Shown: positions 1-9,784, numbered from the stretch's first letter. The stretch is 64,000 bases of DNA from Alishewanella metallidurans (GCF_036983985.1 NZ_JALAHQ010000001.1:620001-684000); one strand, 5' to 3'. Translations and numbers: made by a program. The notes: generated from the letters alone by a model not told the origin.

Positions 1-1953
1 CTCGTCGACTACTTTTTGCTGCGTTAGGTAGGGGCTGGCCAATGCGCTGGCTAATTTTCGTAAGTGCGGCGGTTTTGATAAACAGCCATCGGCACCCGAG
101 CTTAATAGCGTTTCGCGTAAATGCGGTGATAACGTATTTACCAGTAGATAGGTGTTACTGCAGTGCGGTTTTATTTGCTGCATTAATGCCAGCACTTGAT
201 TAACTTGGTTTAGCGCCACTGTGCGGCCAATTAAACCGATATCATAATGTTGGTTATGTGCCAGCGCTTGCTGCAACTGGCCTTTAGTAGCACAAGCAGT
301 AACTTGCAAACCCCAGCTATGCAATAAACTTAGCGTCGCCTCGCGAGAGTGCTGCTGTGATTCAAAGTATAATAAGCTTTTATTTTCTAATACCTCTAAT
401 GGCAGATTGTCAGCAACGGATAATTGGTGGCGTAAGCATTTAACGGTAAACCAAAAAGTAGAACCTTCAGCTTGTTTACTTTCAAAGCCAATTTTACCGT
501 TCATGGCTTTAACCAGTCGTTGTGAAATCATTAAACCTAAGCCAGAACCACTTTGATGGCTGCGCGCATCGCTATGGCTAAAACCTTGGAATAGCTGGCT
601 TTGCTGCTCTTCGCTTATGCCTTGACCGGTATCTTGCACTGAGCAATGCAAAATGAGCTGCTCTTCGTTTAGCAATGTGGCTGACACGCGAATAACTATG
701 CTGCCATGCTCGGTAAATTTAATCGCATTCCCGGCAATGTTCATTAAAATTTGGACAAAACGCACCGGATCGGCCACCACATCATCAGGGCAGGAGGGTT
801 CAACCATTAATACCAGTTCGAGTTGTTTCTCAAAGGCGTTTGCCGCTAAAAGCTCAATAGCATCATTTAACAAATCTCGTAACGAAAACGGCTCGGGGTT
901 TATGGATAGCCTACCTTCTTCTAATTTAGAGAAGTCTTGTACGTCGTTTACTAGATGCAGCAGGCTATTGGCAGATTTTTGAATAATAGTTAAATAGTCA
1001 TGCTGACTACTAGTTAATTGGGTTTTAAGCAGCTGGCGGCTAAAGCCGATAACTCCGTTGAGCGGGGTACGTAATTCATGGCTCATTTTTGCCAAAAATT
1101 CAGATTTTTGCCGGTTATCCTCTTGCGCTTTGCGCTTAGCAAACTCAAGTTCAATATTCTGGACTTCTAGCTGCTCCATACTTTGCTGTAAGTCACAAGT
1201 AACCTGTTCAATTTGTTGTTGTAATTCATTTTCCTGTGCGCAAAGTTGCATACCTAGTAGGTTTAGATTTTGTTGTAATACCACCAGTTCATTAATTATG
1301 GCGCTGGTATCAACTTCAACGGTTTCGCCATTAAGTAGCTGTTGTAAATTGCGTACAATGTGTTTTATTGGTCGGTGTAGGTTGCGCAATAGCAGTAGGG
1401 TTGGCAACATTATTAGCAGCATAAAAGCCAATGTTAGCGCTGCAGTGTTTAATAGCATATTTTGCTGCTGTAATTGCAATTGAGCTTTAGGCAGTTGTAA
1501 TAACAAATAGCCTAACTGCTGCGAATGCGCACTATCGGTGCTGGTTAGCAGCGGCTGATAAAATATTACGCTGTTGTTGTTTTCTGAAAGTAAACCAAAG
1601 GCCGGCAATGTGTCGCTGACGTTTAGCCGTAAGCTTTTATCAAATTGCTGCGAGTTGGTATGTAACACCGGCTGGTACTGGGCATTAAACAGACTGATAT
1701 TGCTTAGCCGTGGCGAATTAAACCGGTGCGCACTTTCTAATAGCTGTTGTAAGGCGGGCATATTTTGTCGGCTGAGCAAATCTTGGCTACTCATTGCCAG
1801 CGGCAAGGCAATATCGCGAGCGCGTTCGTTAAAAGAAAAGGCTAACTCATGATAGCGAACATAGCTAAAATACCCTGCACAGAATACACTGACCAGCAAT
1901 GCAGGCAGTAGGCTGCAAAGCCATAACCAAGTGCGTAATCCAATTTTTTTCAT
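1..1953 (-). CDS. barA: Hybrid sensor histidine kinase BarA (3' end beyond window)
   Basis: This inner-membrane sensor kinase would work with a UvrY/GacA response regulator to control Csr small RNAs. Translation from the ATG at 1953 gives an N-terminal membrane segment, a periplasmic sensor region, a second membrane segment near residue 165 and a HAMP-like linker rich in Gln and Leu. A coiled coil follows, then the phospho-acceptor box MSHELRTPLNGVIGF and a GSGLGLMISQRLV ATP-binding G box. Downstream is a receiver-like stretch without clear acidic-pocket residues. The reading frame stays open to base 1, so the main receiver and HPt domains lie outside the window. Its place divergent from rlmD-relA-mazG matches barA in E. 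coli, which supports the name. Confidence 0.85.
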   Translation of the reverse strand, partial: MKKIGLRTWLWLCSLLPALLVSVFCAGYFSYVRYHELAFSFNERARDIALPLAMSSQDLLSRQNMPALQQLLESAHRFNSPRLSNISLFNAQYQPVLHTNSQQFDKSLRLNVSDTLPAFGLLSENNNSVIFYQPLLTSTDSAHSQQLGYLLLQLPKAQLQLQQQNMLLNTAALTLAFMLLIMLPTLLLLRNLHRPIKHIVRNLQQLLNGETVEVDTSAIINELVVLQQNLNLLGMQLCAQENELQQQIEQVTCDLQQSMEQLEVQNIELEFAKRKAQEDNRQKSEFLAKMSHELRTPLNGVIGFSRQLLKTQLTSSQHDYLTIIQKSANSLLHLVNDVQDFSKLEEGRLSINPEPFSLRDLLNDAIELLAANAFEKQLELVLMVEPSCPDDVVADPVRFVQILMNIAGNAIKFTEHGSIVIRVSATLLNEEQLILHCSVQDTGQGISEEQQSQLFQGFSHSDARSHQSGSGLGLMISQRLVKAMNGKIGFESKQAEGSTFWFTVKCLRHQLSVADNLPLEVLENKSLLYFESQQHSREATLSLLHSWGLQVTACATKGQLQQALAHNQHYDIGLIGRTVALNQVNQVLALMQQIKPHCSNTYLLVNTLSPHLRETLLSSGADGCLSKPPHLRKLASALASPYLTQQKVVDE

Positions 1954-2034
1954 TGTCGCAGGCTGTACTGTAATTATCGTTGTTTGGATAATGACATAAC
2001 ACATCGCCGTTGCCTACAACCTGATAGAGAAGCC

Positions 2035-3360
2035 ATGCTTAACATATACAAAGCCAAACCTAAAACGAGCTTATTGGGTAAAACCCTAACCTTTCAGATT
2101 GATAGCGCCGATTATGAGGTGCAAGGTATTGGCCAATATCAGCAAAAAATTGCGTTTGTTAGTGGCGCTTTACCCGGTGAGCGGGTGCAAGCCAAAATAC
2201 TAGAAGATAAACCCGGCTTTATTAAAGCGACAACAATAAAAGTATTGCAACCCTCGGTATTACGGGTAACGGCGCCTTGCCACTACGCTGCTATATGTGG
2301 CGGTTGTCAGCTGCAGCATCTAGATATCCAAGCGCAGCGCGACTTAAAGCAGCAAGGTATAGATCAGTTAATTAGGCACCAAACAGGTTTAAGCGCTTTA
2401 CCGTGGCAAGCCATGTTGGTAGATGATGACCACGGTTATCGTCGTCGCGCCAGAATTGGCATTTGGTACGATAAAAAGCAGCGCCGTGTTAGCGTGGGCT
2501 TTCGCCAAAGTGGCGATAAACAGATTGTGGCAATAGCAGACTGCATGGTGTTGTCGCCGCTACTCGCACCAATATTTACTGAGTTAAATAAGGTTATTCC
2601 GCAATTAAAAGATCCAGCCGCCGTAACCCATGCCGAAGTATTGCAGGCGGGCGAGCAAGCTTTTATTACTTTGCGCCATACCAAGCCCTTAACGGTTGAA
2701 GAGCAGCAGTTATTTATTGCTGCTTGGCCTGAGGCTGTTTGGCTGGGCGAGGCAGAGCCAAGTGTCATTCATTATTGGCAGCCAGCAGTGCAACCGCATT
2801 ATTACTTAGCAGAGCAAAACCTACGCTTAGAATTTGCTACTGATGCCTTTATTCAAATTAATGCCGAGCTTAATCAAAAAATGGTCACTCAGGCGCTTAA
2901 CTGGTTGAATATCAACGCTAACGATGTGGTGTTAGATTTATACGCGGGTATTGGCAATTTTACCTTAGCGTTGGCACAGCAGGCTAAAACCGTGTATGGC
3001 ATTGAAGGCGTTAGCAAAATGGTGCAGCAGCTGGCAACTAATGCCCAGTTAAACGGTCTGAGCAACGTTGTGGCGTTTCAAGCTGATTTACATTTAGCTT
3101 GGCCTAAAACCAGTTGGAATAAGCCAATATATAGTAAGGTGTTGCTTGACCCTGCACGTGCCGGTGCCGTGGGTGCCGTTGAACAAATTACTAAATTAAA
3201 ACCACAGCACATATTATATGTGTCGTGTAATAGTGCGACCTTTGCGCGTGATGCCAAACATTTACTACAAACTGGCTATCGTTTAGAGAAAATCTGTGGC
3301 GTAGATATGTTTGCCCACACCAGTCATTTAGAGTTAATGGCATTGTTTAGCCGGTTGTAA
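2035..3360 (+). CDS. rlmD: 23S rRNA (uracil-1939-C5)-methyltransferase RlmD
   Basis: RlmD methylates U1939 of 23S rRNA with S-adenosylmethionine and carries a 4Fe-4S cluster. An N-terminal TRAM-like domain is followed by the cluster cysteines (CHYAAICGGC, with a later Cys in AIADC). The Rossmann motif DLYAGIGNFTLALA and the catalytic motif YVSCNSATFARD come next. The frame is open further upstream to a TTG at 1984. I prefer the ATG at 2035 because its product starts MLNIYKAKPKT, like family members, and it has a purine-rich site just upstream. The product is 441 aa, close to the E. coli protein. relA follows after 19 bases, so the two are probably co-transcribed. Confidence 0.93.
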   Translation: MLNIYKAKPKTSLLGKTLTFQIDSADYEVQGIGQYQQKIAFVSGALPGERVQAKILEDKPGFIKATTIKVLQPSVLRVTAPCHYAAICGGCQLQHLDIQAQRDLKQQGIDQLIRHQTGLSALPWQAMLVDDDHGYRRRARIGIWYDKKQRRVSVGFRQSGDKQIVAIADCMVLSPLLAPIFTELNKVIPQLKDPAAVTHAEVLQAGEQAFITLRHTKPLTVEEQQLFIAAWPEAVWLGEAEPSVIHYWQPAVQPHYYLAEQNLRLEFATDAFIQINAELNQKMVTQALNWLNINANDVVLDLYAGIGNFTLALAQQAKTVYGIEGVSKMVQQLATNAQLNGLSNVVAFQADLHLAWPKTSWNKPIYSKVLLDPARAGAVGAVEQITKLKPQHILYVSCNSATFARDAKHLLQTGYRLEKICGVDMFAHTSHLELMALFSRL

Positions 3361-3379
3361 CATAAAAAGGAGTCAGTAC

Positions 3380-5575
3380 ATGGTTAGGGTTCGTCAGTCA
3401 CACAGCAATGAGTACAACAGTGGTGAAACACTGGCGTGGTTATGTTCGTTAGATCTGACAGAGAAAAAGATCACTAGCCTAATGAATGCTGAACAGTGGC
3501 TAAAACAACACCAGTTACTTGATACTGAGCTGGCCGTGCGCACCGGTTGGGAGATGGTCGAAATTCTGGCCGAACTGCGCATGGACAGCGATTCGTTATT
3601 AGCGGCATTGTTGTTTCCGCTACTGGATGCGGGTTTAGTGACTATTGAGCAGCTGGAACCTGAATTTTCGACCAATGTATTGATAATGTTGCGCGCGGTG
3701 CAGCAAATGGAAGCTATTCGTACTATTCCTACCGGCCCTAACCAAAGTGTTAATCCGCTACAGGCCGATAATCTGCGGCGTATGCTGCTGGCCATGGTTG
3801 AAGACGTGCGCGCCGTAGTTATTAAGCTTGCCGCGCAAATTTGTTATCTGCGCGAAGTGAAAAATGCTGACGAAGAAACGCGTGTGTTGGCAGCTAAAGA
3901 AACCAATGCCATTTTCGGGCCTTTAGCTAATAGATTAGGCATTGGTCAACTAAAGTGGGAGTTAGAAGATTTAGCATTTCGTTATTTGCACCCACAGCTA
4001 TATAAACAAATTGCCAGCCTACTAGAAGAAAAGCGTTTAGATCGAGAGCAATACCTGCAAGATTTTGTTAGCTCGGTGCAGCAAAAAATGGCCGATGCGA
4101 ATGTAAAAGCCGAGGTGCAGGGGCGGCCAAAACACATTTTTAGCATTTGGAAAAAAATGCAAAAAAAACAAGTGGAATTTGACCAACTATATGATATCCG
4201 TGCAGTACGCATTATAACTGAACAAGTACAAGACTGTTATGCGGCACTGGGTTTAGTGCATACCAGCTGGCGGCATCTCCCCAAAGAATTTGATGACTAT
4301 ATTGCTACGCCAAAGCAAAATGGCTATCAGTCTATTCATACCGTAGTACTTGGCCCACAAGGGCGCGCGATTGAAATTCAAATACGTACTCGGCAAATGC
4401 ATGAAGACTCAGAACTAGGTGTTGCCGCGCATTGGCGTTACAAAGAAGGTAATGCGTCGGGCAAAGGCAGTGCGAATGATGAGAAAATTGGTTGGCTGCG
4501 TAAATTATTGCAATGGCAAGAAGATGTTGTCGACAGTACCGATTTAGCTGAAGAACTACGCAATCAGGTTATTGAAGATCGGGTTTATGTGTTTACGCCC
4601 AAAGGCGATATTGTCGATTTGCCAATGGGCTCTACGCCCCTCGATTTTGCCTATTATGTGCATTCGAATGTTGGCCATCGCTGCATTGGCGCAAAAATAT
4701 CTGGCCGCATAGTGCCCTTCACTTACCAGTTAAAAACTGGCGATCAGGTTGAAATTTTAACCGGCCGTGAGTTGAATCCTAGCCGCGATTGGCTAAACCC
4801 TAACTTAGGCTATTTAAAGTCCAGCCGCGCGCGCTCAAAAGTGCAGTATTGGTTTCGCCTGCAAGACCGCGATAAAAACCTTGCCGCGGGTAAAGAGTTG
4901 CTTGATACCGAATTGGCTCGGTTAAATTTAGTGATGAACCAGCCCGCAAAAGTGATTAGCCGATTTAATGTTAACTCGATGGAGGAGCTATTAGTTGGTA
5001 TTGGCGGCGGAGAAATTAAAGTTACCCAAGTGGTGCACTTTATTCAAAGCCAATACGGTAAAGCGGAGCAGCCAGATATTGATCCGCGTTTAATTACCAA
5101 GCCGCTAGCACCAACTAAAGCTAAAAGCGATGTAGTCGTGCAAGGGGTGGGTAATTTATTAACCCACATGGCGGGGTGCTGTCATCCGTTACCGGGTGAC
5201 GCCATTGTTGGCTATATTACGCAGGGGCGCGGCATTGCCATTCACCGTGATGACTGTGATCAATTTAAAACCTTGCAAGACACTCACCCAGCTCGGGTGG
5301 TGGATGCAACTTGGGGCGACAAATATGCCTCAGGCTATGAGGTTGATATTCGTATTGTTGCACACGACCGTAATGGTTTACTGCGTGATATCACCAGCAT
5401 ATTAGCTAATGAAAAAGCCAACGTAACGAAAATGAGCAGTAGCTCAGATATTAAAGCGCAAACCGCGGTAATTAATATGACCCTAGAGTTGTATAACCTC
5501 GACTCGCTAAATAAATTATTAAGCAAAATTAGCCAGATAGACGATGTAGCCGAAGCTAAACGCGCGCATCATTAA
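3380..5575 (+). CDS. relA: GTP pyrophosphokinase RelA, (p)ppGpp synthetase I
   Basis: RelA makes (p)ppGpp on ribosomes that carry uncharged tRNA. The 731 aa protein has a degenerate hydrolase domain: FPLLDAG stands where bifunctional enzymes have the His-Asp pair. The synthetase domain includes YDIRAVRII near residue 271 and the EFDD motif near 303, the acidic signature of synthetase-only RelA. A TGS domain begins near 400, a Cys-rich zinc-finger-like segment (AGCCHP) lies near 597, and an ACT domain covers about 653-731. The ATG is preceded by AAGGAG. It sits between rlmD and mazG as in E. coli. Confidence 0.96.
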   Translation: MVRVRQSHSNEYNSGETLAWLCSLDLTEKKITSLMNAEQWLKQHQLLDTELAVRTGWEMVEILAELRMDSDSLLAALLFPLLDAGLVTIEQLEPEFSTNVLIMLRAVQQMEAIRTIPTGPNQSVNPLQADNLRRMLLAMVEDVRAVVIKLAAQICYLREVKNADEETRVLAAKETNAIFGPLANRLGIGQLKWELEDLAFRYLHPQLYKQIASLLEEKRLDREQYLQDFVSSVQQKMADANVKAEVQGRPKHIFSIWKKMQKKQVEFDQLYDIRAVRIITEQVQDCYAALGLVHTSWRHLPKEFDDYIATPKQNGYQSIHTVVLGPQGRAIEIQIRTRQMHEDSELGVAAHWRYKEGNASGKGSANDEKIGWLRKLLQWQEDVVDSTDLAEELRNQVIEDRVYVFTPKGDIVDLPMGSTPLDFAYYVHSNVGHRCIGAKISGRIVPFTYQLKTGDQVEILTGRELNPSRDWLNPNLGYLKSSRARSKVQYWFRLQDRDKNLAAGKELLDTELARLNLVMNQPAKVISRFNVNSMEELLVGIGGGEIKVTQVVHFIQSQYGKAEQPDIDPRLITKPLAPTKAKSDVVVQGVGNLLTHMAGCCHPLPGDAIVGYITQGRGIAIHRDDCDQFKTLQDTHPARVVDATWGDKYASGYEVDIRIVAHDRNGLLRDITSILANEKANVTKMSSSSDIKAQTAVINMTLELYNLDSLNKLLSKISQIDDVAEAKRAHH

Positions 5576-5591
5576 TAGTAAAAGGAAAACT

Positions 5592-6365
5592 GTGCCAGAC
5601 AATATTAACCGCCTGTTAGCCATTATGAGCCGGCTGCGTGACCCGGAGCACGGCTGCCCATGGGATCTAAAGCAAAGCTATGCCAGTATTGTGCCCTACA
5701 CCCTAGAAGAAGCCTATGAAGTGGCCGATGCCATAGCGCGGCAAAGCTTTGACGAACTAAAAGACGAGCTTGGTGACTTACTGTTTCAGGTGGTCTTTTA
5801 CGCACAAATTGCTAAGGAAGAAGGCCGCTTTGCCTTTGATGATTGCGTAGCCGCCATATGTGACAAACTAGAGCGGCGCCACCCACATGTATTTGGCGAA
5901 TTAAACCTAGCCGACGCTGATGCAGTATTAAAAAACTGGGAAGCGCTAAAAACTGAAGAACGCAAAGACGTAGGCCAAAACAGCGTGTTGGATAATATTC
6001 CACAGGCCATGCCAGCGCTAAGCCGGGCTTATAAATTGCAAAAACGCTGCGCTAACGTCGGTTTTGACTGGCCAAGTGTTGATGGCTGCTGGGATAAAGT
6101 AAAAGAAGAAATTCTTGAAGTTGAAGAAACTGCAGCTGACAGCCCAGAACTTAGCGAAGAGTTGGGTGATTTAATGTTTGCACTGGTAAACGTGGTGCGT
6201 AAACACAAACTAGATCCAGAAGCTGTGCTGCGAGCGGCCAATAGCAAGTTCGAACGGCGTTTTCGCGCGGTTGAGCAAGCGTTAGTGCTTAATGGCAAAA
6301 CGCCTGAGCAATCTAACTTAGATGAAATGGAACAACTATGGCAGCAAATAAAACAGCAGGTTTAA
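5592..6365 (+). CDS. mazG: Nucleoside triphosphate pyrophosphohydrolase MazG
   Basis: MazG hydrolyses NTPs and dNTPs to the monophosphate and pyrophosphate, cleaning nucleotide pools and, in E. coli, lowering ppGpp. Two MazG folds are visible. The first has the metal-binding acidic pair EEAYEVADAI and DELGDLLFQVV; the second has EEILEVEE and EELGDLMFALV. The start is a GTG with AAAGGA just upstream, 16 bases after relA stops, so it is likely co-transcribed with relA. Its length (257 aa) matches the two-domain enterobacterial form. Confidence 0.95.
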   Translation: MPDNINRLLAIMSRLRDPEHGCPWDLKQSYASIVPYTLEEAYEVADAIARQSFDELKDELGDLLFQVVFYAQIAKEEGRFAFDDCVAAICDKLERRHPHVFGELNLADADAVLKNWEALKTEERKDVGQNSVLDNIPQAMPALSRAYKLQKRCANVGFDWPSVDGCWDKVKEEILEVEETAADSPELSEELGDLMFALVNVVRKHKLDPEAVLRAANSKFERRFRAVEQALVLNGKTPEQSNLDEMEQLWQQIKQQV

Positions 6366-6369
6366 ATCA

Positions 6370-6396
6370 GGGGCGCTGATAATAAACCCGCGCCCC
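6370..6396. terminator. Weak hairpin between convergent mazG and the hibernation factor gene
   Basis: A 7-bp GC stem (GGGGCGC at 6370-6376 with GCGCCCC at 6390-6396) lies between two convergent genes. No clear T-run follows on either side, so termination is a guess from position. Confidence 0.3.
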
Positions 6397-6408
6397 AGCG
6401 AACTAATA

Positions 6409-6774
6409 TTAATTGACTTCGTCAGGTTCAGTGAATTCTAGGTTGGCGGCTTTTACATGTTTATCACGTAATTTGCCTGTAACAGAACTGAGCTTACGCT
6501 GCATTTTCTCTGCCGCGCCAGTAATGGCTTGGCCAACCGTCGCGGCATGTTCAGTGATCGCTAGCGGGTCTAAACCATCAAAACGCGCTTCAATAGTACA
6601 GCGCTTATCATGACCATCGTGTTTTTGCTGGCCATTCTCATCACTTAAGTGCACTTCAATACGGGTCAGGTTATCAGCAAAACGATTTAGTTTGCTTTGT
6701 AATATATCACGGGCAAACTCGGCCAACCGTTCGTCGGATTTAATGTGGCGGTCTGTGTGTAGTTGAATTTGCAT
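6409..6774 (-). CDS. HPF/RaiA-family ribosome-associated protein
   Basis: This 121 aa protein belongs to the S30EA/HPF-like group that binds the 30S subunit and stabilises resting ribosomes. It starts MQIQLHTDRHI, continues with the beta-strand segment LTRIEVHLSDENGQ, and has DKRCTIEARFDG followed by a helix, all typical of the short family. It lacks the C-terminal dimerisation domain of long HPF. A good ribosome-binding site (CAGGAG) precedes the ATG. E. coli has no such gene between mazG and pyrG, so this is a lineage-specific insertion. Its closeness to relA fits a stress theme, but no shared regulation is visible. Confidence 0.8.
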   Translation of the reverse strand: MQIQLHTDRHIKSDERLAEFARDILQSKLNRFADNLTRIEVHLSDENGQQKHDGHDKRCTIEARFDGLDPLAITEHAATVGQAITGAAEKMQRKLSSVTGKLRDKHVKAANLEFTEPDEVN

Positions 6775-7102
6775 AGGCTACTCCTGTTGTTGACTAAGTG
6801 GCGAGACGTTGAATTTTCTAGCTCGCCTATGTCGCATGATATTCCATCTGTTAATACATATCTGGTGACGACTTAAGCGTTCGACAAGGCCCTGCTGACA
6901 AAGTTTTTTTAAAATGCTTATAACGCGCAGAATATCGTATGTTATTTCTATTAGGGCATATCAAATGTGACCAGTGTGATAAGTTGAGCGCACCTAACTT
7001 ATAAAGTTTATTTTATGATTTTTAAATGTTAATTTAAATTGGCTTTTATGATGCATTATTGTTTGGCGCAATGAATGGACAATTTAACAAGGAATGTCGA
7101 GT
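6775..7102. other. AT-rich intergenic region between divergent genes
   Basis: About 330 bases separate the hibernation factor gene from the lipoprotein locus. The region is richer in A+T than its flanks and must contain both promoters, but I find no -35/-10 pair I would defend. No repeat, tRNA or clear hairpin is visible. Confidence 0.5.
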
Positions 7103-7483
7103 ATGAATATTAAAGGGTTAGCACTCAAAGTTATAACACTTGTGCTTATAGCGGGTTGTACAACTTTAAATGCTACTAATACCCCGGTCTCTGACTTGGT
7201 AATAAAAGAAAATCTTAATGAACCTGCGATTTGTCAGAATGATCCTCACGTATTTGCGTTAAGAGACGCGCTAAACCCTTTTTATATTTCCGCACTCAGC
7301 CTTCAGCTGCAGAACGTGATGACAGAGATGATGACGTCAGGGCGTTACAAAAGTTATTCTGAGGCTCTCGCTAACATATCAATGGATGTTTCCAAAAAAA
7401 AATGTCGGGGAACAATAATACAGGATCAAACGTCGTATACACTGCAAGTTGGGCGACAGAGAGCCAGAGCACTCGAATTTTAG
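7103..7483 (+). pseudogene. Putative lipoprotein, N-terminal part, ends by frameshift
   Basis: I do not recognise the family. The N-terminus is a lipoprotein signal: a basic n-region, a hydrophobic run and the lipobox LIAGC. The ATG at 7103 is preferred over the one at 7094 because AAGGA lies about 9 bases before 7103 but touches 7094. The frame runs into nine A residues at 7394-7402. After that the translation turns into an Arg-rich tail that looks non-coding and stops at 7483. A -1 shift at the A run would join it to the next frame, giving about 255 aa. It could be a pseudogene, a sequencing error or programmed frameshifting. Composition is more AT-rich than neighbouring core genes. Confidence 0.55.
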
Positions 7484-7869
7484 ATATAACTTATAGCTCA
7501 CCGCAAGCGTCATCAATATCTCGTTTACGCTGGGTTATTACTCTGAATAAGATAGACGAAGACGTAAATCTGAGCCAAGTTAATAGTTTTATAGATGGTA
7601 CGGCATTGCATGATCTAATGAACAGAGATGGTCCCCAAACACCAAAAATAACTTTCTGTCTTGTAAGCGTATTGATGGATGCTTTTCAGAGCGTTAATTA
7701 CGATAAGATCATATCTTCTGGCGATATTGCAAATTGGTTGGGAAGTAGCCCTATAATAGGTAATAGGTTGGCGGAGAAGCACGAAAATGATCTAGGTCGG
7801 ATATGCAAGTATAGCTTTTCTAGCCAAAACGGTACCATGGTTGCAGAGTTCCTTGGACGTTGTCCTTAA
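7402..7869 (+). pseudogene. C-terminal part of the frameshifted lipoprotein, or a separate overlapping ORF
   Basis: The frame opens with an ATG formed by the end of the A run and encodes 155 aa, with three Cys (ITFCLV, GRICKYS, final GRCP) that could form disulfides outside the cytoplasm. It has no signal peptide and no ribosome-binding site apart from the A run, so it is probably the rest of the lipoprotein begun at 7103. A -1 slip would give SKKK followed directly by MSGNNN. No known domain is recognised. Confidence 0.5.
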
Positions 7870-7898
7870 TTTAATAATTACATTACCTTAAGTATTAG

Positions 7899-7944
7899 GC
7901 TGACAGCTGACAGAAAGATAAATTGCGTTAGCTGTCAGCTTTAC
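7899..7944 (+). terminator. Rho-independent terminator-like hairpin after the lipoprotein locus
   Basis: Arms GCTGACAGCTGAC (7899-7911) and GTTAGCTGTCAGC (7927-7939) pair over 13 bp with one G-T wobble. A short T run follows. It isolates the accessory locus from pyrG. Confidence 0.55.
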
Positions 7945-8087
7945 ATTGAGTGCGTCGCTGCGCTTTGCTATACTTTCCTCCCGTCCTGATACCAAATATT
8001 AGCCAACCTTTATCGTCCCTGTGTTTACACTGGGTGCGTGGTTATTTTTGGTATTCATCTATTGATTAACATTGTCTCAGGGGTCTT

Positions 8088-9725
8088 ATGACTACAAGAT
8101 ATATCTTTGTGACGGGTGGCGTGGTTTCATCGCTCGGTAAAGGCATTGCCGCAGCGTCGCTGGCTGCTATTTTAGAAGCGCGAGGCCTAAAGGTAACCAT
8201 TCTTAAGCTCGACCCCTACATTAACGTTGACCCCGGCACCATGAGCCCAATTCAGCATGGTGAGGTGTTTGTTACCGAAGATGGCGCTGAAACTGACCTA
8301 GATTTAGGCCACTACGAACGTTTTATTCGCACTAAAATGACAAAGTTAAACAACTTTACCCAAGGTCGTATCTACGCCGATGTATTACGTCGCGAGCGTC
8401 GTGGCGATTACTTGGGCGCGACTATTCAGGTTATTCCGCATATTACCAATGAAATTAAAAGCCGCGTTATTGCTGGCGCTGAAGGCCATGATATTGCCAT
8501 TGTAGAAATTGGTGGCACGGTTGGTGATATTGAGTCTTTACCGTTTTTAGAAGCGATTCGTCAGTTAGGTGCTGAAGTAGGCCGCGAGCGCACTTTATAT
8601 ATGCACCTGACATTAGTACCATACTTGGGTACTGCCGGTGAAATTAAAACTAAGCCAACTCAGCATTCAGTAAAAGAGCTGCGCTCAATTGGTATTCAGC
8701 CAGATATTTTGATCTGCCGTTCAGACCGCGCAATTCCAGCCAACGAGCGCTCTAAGATCGCCTTGTTTACTAACGTAGAAGAAAAAGCGGTTATCTCGTT
8801 AAAAGACGTATCAAGTATTTATCAAATTCCAGCCTTGTTAAAGTCTCAAGGCTTAGACGATCTTGTTTGTCGTCGGTTCTATATTGAAGCACCAGAAGCT
8901 AACCTAGCCGAATGGGAGCAGGTGCTGTATCAGCAAACTAACCCAACCGGTGAAGTCACTATTGCTATGGTAGGTAAATATACCGAGCTGCCAGATGCGT
9001 ATAAATCGGTCAACGAAGCATTATCACACGCAGGCTTAAAAAACCGTGTTACCGTGCACATTAAGTATATTGACTCGCAAGATGTTGAAACCAAAGGCAT
9101 GGGCATGTTAGCCGGTGTTGATGGCATTTTAGTGCCGGGTGGCTTTGGCGAGCGCGGTGTTGAAGGTAAAATTATGACTGCGCAGTATGCCCGTGAAAAC
9201 AACATACCTTATTTAGGTATTTGTTTAGGTATGCAAGTGGCGCTAATTGAATTTGCGCGTAACGTAGTGGGTATGAGCCATGCTAACTCAACTGAATTTA
9301 ACCCAGATACACCTTATCCAGTAGTGGGTTTAATTACCGAATGGCGCGATGCCGACGGTTCGGTAGCAACACGTACTGACGAGTCAGATTTAGGCGGCAC
9401 TATGCGCTTAGGCAGTCAAAAGTGTAATTTAGTTGATAACACTAAAGCGCGCGAAATATATGGCCAAGCGGTGATTAGCGAACGCCATCGCCATCGTTAT
9501 GAAGTTAATAATAACTTGCGACCACAATTAGAAGATGCCGGCTTAGTGGTGTCGGGTTTGTCTGCTGATAACCAACTGGTTGAGATGATTGAAATACCCG
9601 CGCATCCATTTTTTGTTGCTGCGCAGTTTCATCCGGAATTTAACTCAACACCTCGTGATGGCCATCCACTGTTTCAAAGCTTTGTTGCTGCGGTGTTCAA
9701 AGCGCAAAAACAGAAATCGGTATAA
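8088..9725 (+). CDS. pyrG: CTP synthase
   Basis: CTP synthase converts UTP to CTP using ATP and glutamine. The 545 aa protein starts TTRYIFVTGGVVSSLGKGI, with the P-loop of the synthetase domain. The glutaminase domain in the C-terminal half has the nucleophile elbow GICLGMQ and the His-Glu pair in AQFHPEF. Length and order (pyrG then eno) match E. coli. eno starts 59 bases downstream and is probably co-transcribed. Confidence 0.98.
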   Translation: MTTRYIFVTGGVVSSLGKGIAAASLAAILEARGLKVTILKLDPYINVDPGTMSPIQHGEVFVTEDGAETDLDLGHYERFIRTKMTKLNNFTQGRIYADVLRRERRGDYLGATIQVIPHITNEIKSRVIAGAEGHDIAIVEIGGTVGDIESLPFLEAIRQLGAEVGRERTLYMHLTLVPYLGTAGEIKTKPTQHSVKELRSIGIQPDILICRSDRAIPANERSKIALFTNVEEKAVISLKDVSSIYQIPALLKSQGLDDLVCRRFYIEAPEANLAEWEQVLYQQTNPTGEVTIAMVGKYTELPDAYKSVNEALSHAGLKNRVTVHIKYIDSQDVETKGMGMLAGVDGILVPGGFGERGVEGKIMTAQYARENNIPYLGICLGMQVALIEFARNVVGMSHANSTEFNPDTPYPVVGLITEWRDADGSVATRTDESDLGGTMRLGSQKCNLVDNTKAREIYGQAVISERHRHRYEVNNNLRPQLEDAGLVVSGLSADNQLVEMIEIPAHPFFVAAQFHPEFNSTPRDGHPLFQSFVAAVFKAQKQKSV

Positions 9726-9784
9726 CCTATGCTAAGCCGTGTGAATATATCCGCGGCTGTTTTTTTTAACAGGGAAATTTAAGC

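Noticed and set aside
653..1852. Plus-strand open frames of 92-141 codons
   Set aside because: They are reverse shadows of barA, which translates continuously with kinase motifs on the minus strand.
1984..2034. Longer RlmD start at a TTG
   Set aside because: The extra 17 residues have no family resemblance, and the ATG at 2035 gives the standard N-terminus.
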